Positions 62,839 to 64,000 of a stretch of 64,000 nucleotides of DNA are shown here, in pieces. The notes under the pieces are model-generated. The model searched no databases and was not told where the DNA came from. It saw nothing but the letters and a program-made list of their open reading frames with translations. This DNA comes from Cryobacterium tepidiphilum (GTDB lineage: Bacteria; Actinomycetota; Actinomycetes; Actinomycetales; Microbacteriaceae), in NCBI RefSeq assembly GCF_003716325.1, contig NZ_RDSR01000005.1, forward strand, positions 92,148 through 156,147, read 5' to 3'. The position numbers and the translations under genes are program-made. Within the stretch, counting starts at the first letter, position 1, and every line of letters begins with the position of its first letter.

Positions 62839-64000
62839 ATGTCAGGTTCAACGGATGCGGTGGTCGCCTTGGTCGGCGCGCTCGCCGATGCGTGGGCGGG
62901 TGCGTTGAACTTCGCCCAGCCGGTCGGGGGCGCATCCGATGCGGAGAACGACGCGATCGGGATGAGCGATGCGGGTCTGCTGGAGGCGCTTAGGGCGGGT
63001 TTCGCGGTCAAGCGTGAGAATGACGCGCTGCTTACCAGACTGGCCGGGCAGGTCGTGGAGCGGTCGCGCCCGTCGCTCGGGCAGGAGGGTTTGGCCAAGC
63101 GCACCGGGAATGCGACGGCGGCGATGCTGTTGGCCGATATCGGCCGCATCACGGTGGCGGAGGCGAGCCGCCTGTGTCGGGTCGGGTCGGCGACGGCGAC
63201 GCCGGTGACCCTGCTGGGGGAACGGCTGCCGGTCGCGTTCCCGGCGGTGGCCGAGGCGCTCTCTGCGGGCCGGATCCCGGTGGACGCGGCCGAGGCGATC
63301 ATGTCGAACCTGGAGCAGGCTAGGGCGAACGCTAACCCGGAGGATCTGGCGTTCGCGGAGGAGGCTCTGGTGGAGTTCGCCACCGAGAATCCGGCGGATC
63401 TGGTGCGGAAGCTTGCGATCCGCACCCGGGACCGGCTCGACACGGATGGTATCGAGCCAAGGGAGGAGCAGCTCGTCGCCAAGCGGGGCTGGCATCGGAT
63501 CAACCGGCGCGACGGGATGGTGCGTTACGTGTTCGACGCCGACCCGCTCTCGGCCGGGTTCGTCGACGCCTGGGTCGACGCGCACGTCGGCAACGCGATC
63601 CGCGGGGTGCGGATGCGGGAGGCGGAGGCCGTGCCCGACACGACCGACACCGGTCACGACACCGCGGCGCACGACCCTGACCAGTGCGGGGAGAACCATG
63701 AGCTGCCTGACCCGCGCACGTTCCCGCAGCTTCGCGCCGACGCGATCGTTGACCTCGTCCGGCACGGACTCTCCTGCACGGACCGCACCGTCCCGGGCCT
63801 CGGGCCGGGGGTGACGACGACGATGATCGTGCGGATCGGCCTCGACGAACTCATGACGGGCCTGGGGGAAGCCCAGATCGACGGTATCGAGCAGCCGATC
63901 TCCGCCGGAACGGCCAGGCGTCTGGCGGTAGAGGCGGAGATCATCCCGATGGTCCTCGGCGGCGACAGCGAGGTGCTCGACCTCGGGAAGGCGAGGCGCT
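62839..64000 (+). CDS. DUF222/HNH endonuclease family protein (cut by window end)
   Basis: From ATG 62839 the frame stays open to the window end (387 residues visible). The sequence matches DUF222 (the 13E12 repeat family of actinobacteria): TGNATAAMLLADIGRITVAEASRLCRVG, RIPVDAAEAIMSNLEQARAN, RGWHRINRRDGMVRYVFDADPLSAGFVDAWVDAH, and PQLRADAIVDLVRHGL. These proteins normally end with an HNH nuclease domain, which would lie beyond the window. They occur in many copies per genome. Their role is unclear. Confidence 0.88.
   Translation, partial: MSGSTDAVVALVGALADAWAGALNFAQPVGGASDAENDAIGMSDAGLLEALRAGFAVKRENDALLTRLAGQVVERSRPSLGQEGLAKRTGNATAAMLLADIGRITVAEASRLCRVGSATATPVTLLGERLPVAFPAVAEALSAGRIPVDAAEAIMSNLEQARANANPEDLAFAEEALVEFATENPADLVRKLAIRTRDRLDTDGIEPREEQLVAKRGWHRINRRDGMVRYVFDADPLSAGFVDAWVDAHVGNAIRGVRMREAEAVPDTTDTGHDTAAHDPDQCGENHELPDPRTFPQLRADAIVDLVRHGLSCTDRTVPGLGPGVTTTMIVRIGLDELMTGLGEAQIDGIEQPISAGTARRLAVEAEIIPMVLGGDSEVLDLGKARR

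Overview
The window is high-GC DNA with GTG/TTG starts, ATGA-type overlaps, likely leaderless genes, DUF222/HNH and DUF2510 proteins, mycolata/Microbacteriaceae-style ABC operons and a very frequent word GCATCCG/CGGATGC. All of this suggests an actinobacterium, most likely a member of the Microbacteriaceae. It looks chromosomal. I see no rRNA, tRNA, CRISPR array or transposase.

Region 1 (1-12.3 kb) is a carbohydrate/polyol locus. A DeoR repressor and a beta-hydroxyacid dehydrogenase diverge from an RbsABC-type importer (lipoprotein, double ATPase, two permeases) followed by DhaK- and DhaL-type kinase subunits. Facing them is a tightly coupled FGGY kinase, M29-type metallopeptidase and histidine phosphatase. 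A C3-C5 ketose or polyol is the likely substrate class. Region 2 (12.3-24.4 kb) holds a nitronate monooxygenase, then a three-gene unit of a 52-aa zinc ribbon, a Baeyer-Villiger monooxygenase fused to an alpha/beta hydrolase, and an MFS exporter. A complete peptide/opine-type ABC importer follows with an NtaA/SnaA-type FMN monooxygenase. Region 3 (24.4-35.2 kb) contains an E1alpha-E1beta-E2 dehydrogenase operon with a divergent TetR regulator and a shared operator, then a DUF488 protein, NADP glutamate dehydrogenase, a cardiolipin-synthase-like PLD protein, a FitAB/VapBC-type toxin-antitoxin pair and TspO.

Region 4 (35.2-48.7 kb) has a kinase-GAF protein, a four-carbon acid sugar operon (KdgT-type permease, DUF1537 kinase, PdxA2, GntR; probably D-threonate catabolism ending in DHAP), a secreted hydrolase, and a LacI-controlled arabinofuranoside locus (CUT1 importer without its own ATPase, plus a GH127 enzyme). 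Region 5 (48.7-55.3 kb) is signalling-like: a second toxin-antitoxin pair, an overlapping pair of an E1/ThiF-like adenylyltransferase and a LuxI/PEP-CTERM-type acyltransferase, a divergent TetR-like regulator, a membrane GGDEF-EAL protein and a bifunctional-nuclease-domain protein.

Region 6 (55.6-60.7 kb) looks like an accessory, defence-like island. It carries a UDG-like protein, a DUF2510 membrane protein, a MutT-like Nudix hydrolase, a NERD protein and an SRA-HNH modification-dependent endonuclease. It is bounded by two broken genes: a frameshifted BRCT remnant on the left and a truncated ADP-ribosylglycohydrolase/phosphatase remnant on the right. Region 7 (60.9-64 kb) has small membrane proteins, a hemerythrin protein and a DUF222/HNH gene cut by the window end.

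The spaces just downstream of many genes hold 45-95 bp imperfect palindromes. Three of them (12.2, 17.5 and 24.4 kb) share a core and form a repeat family. The least explained gene set is the ThiF-like/LuxI-like pair at 49.5-51.2 kb.
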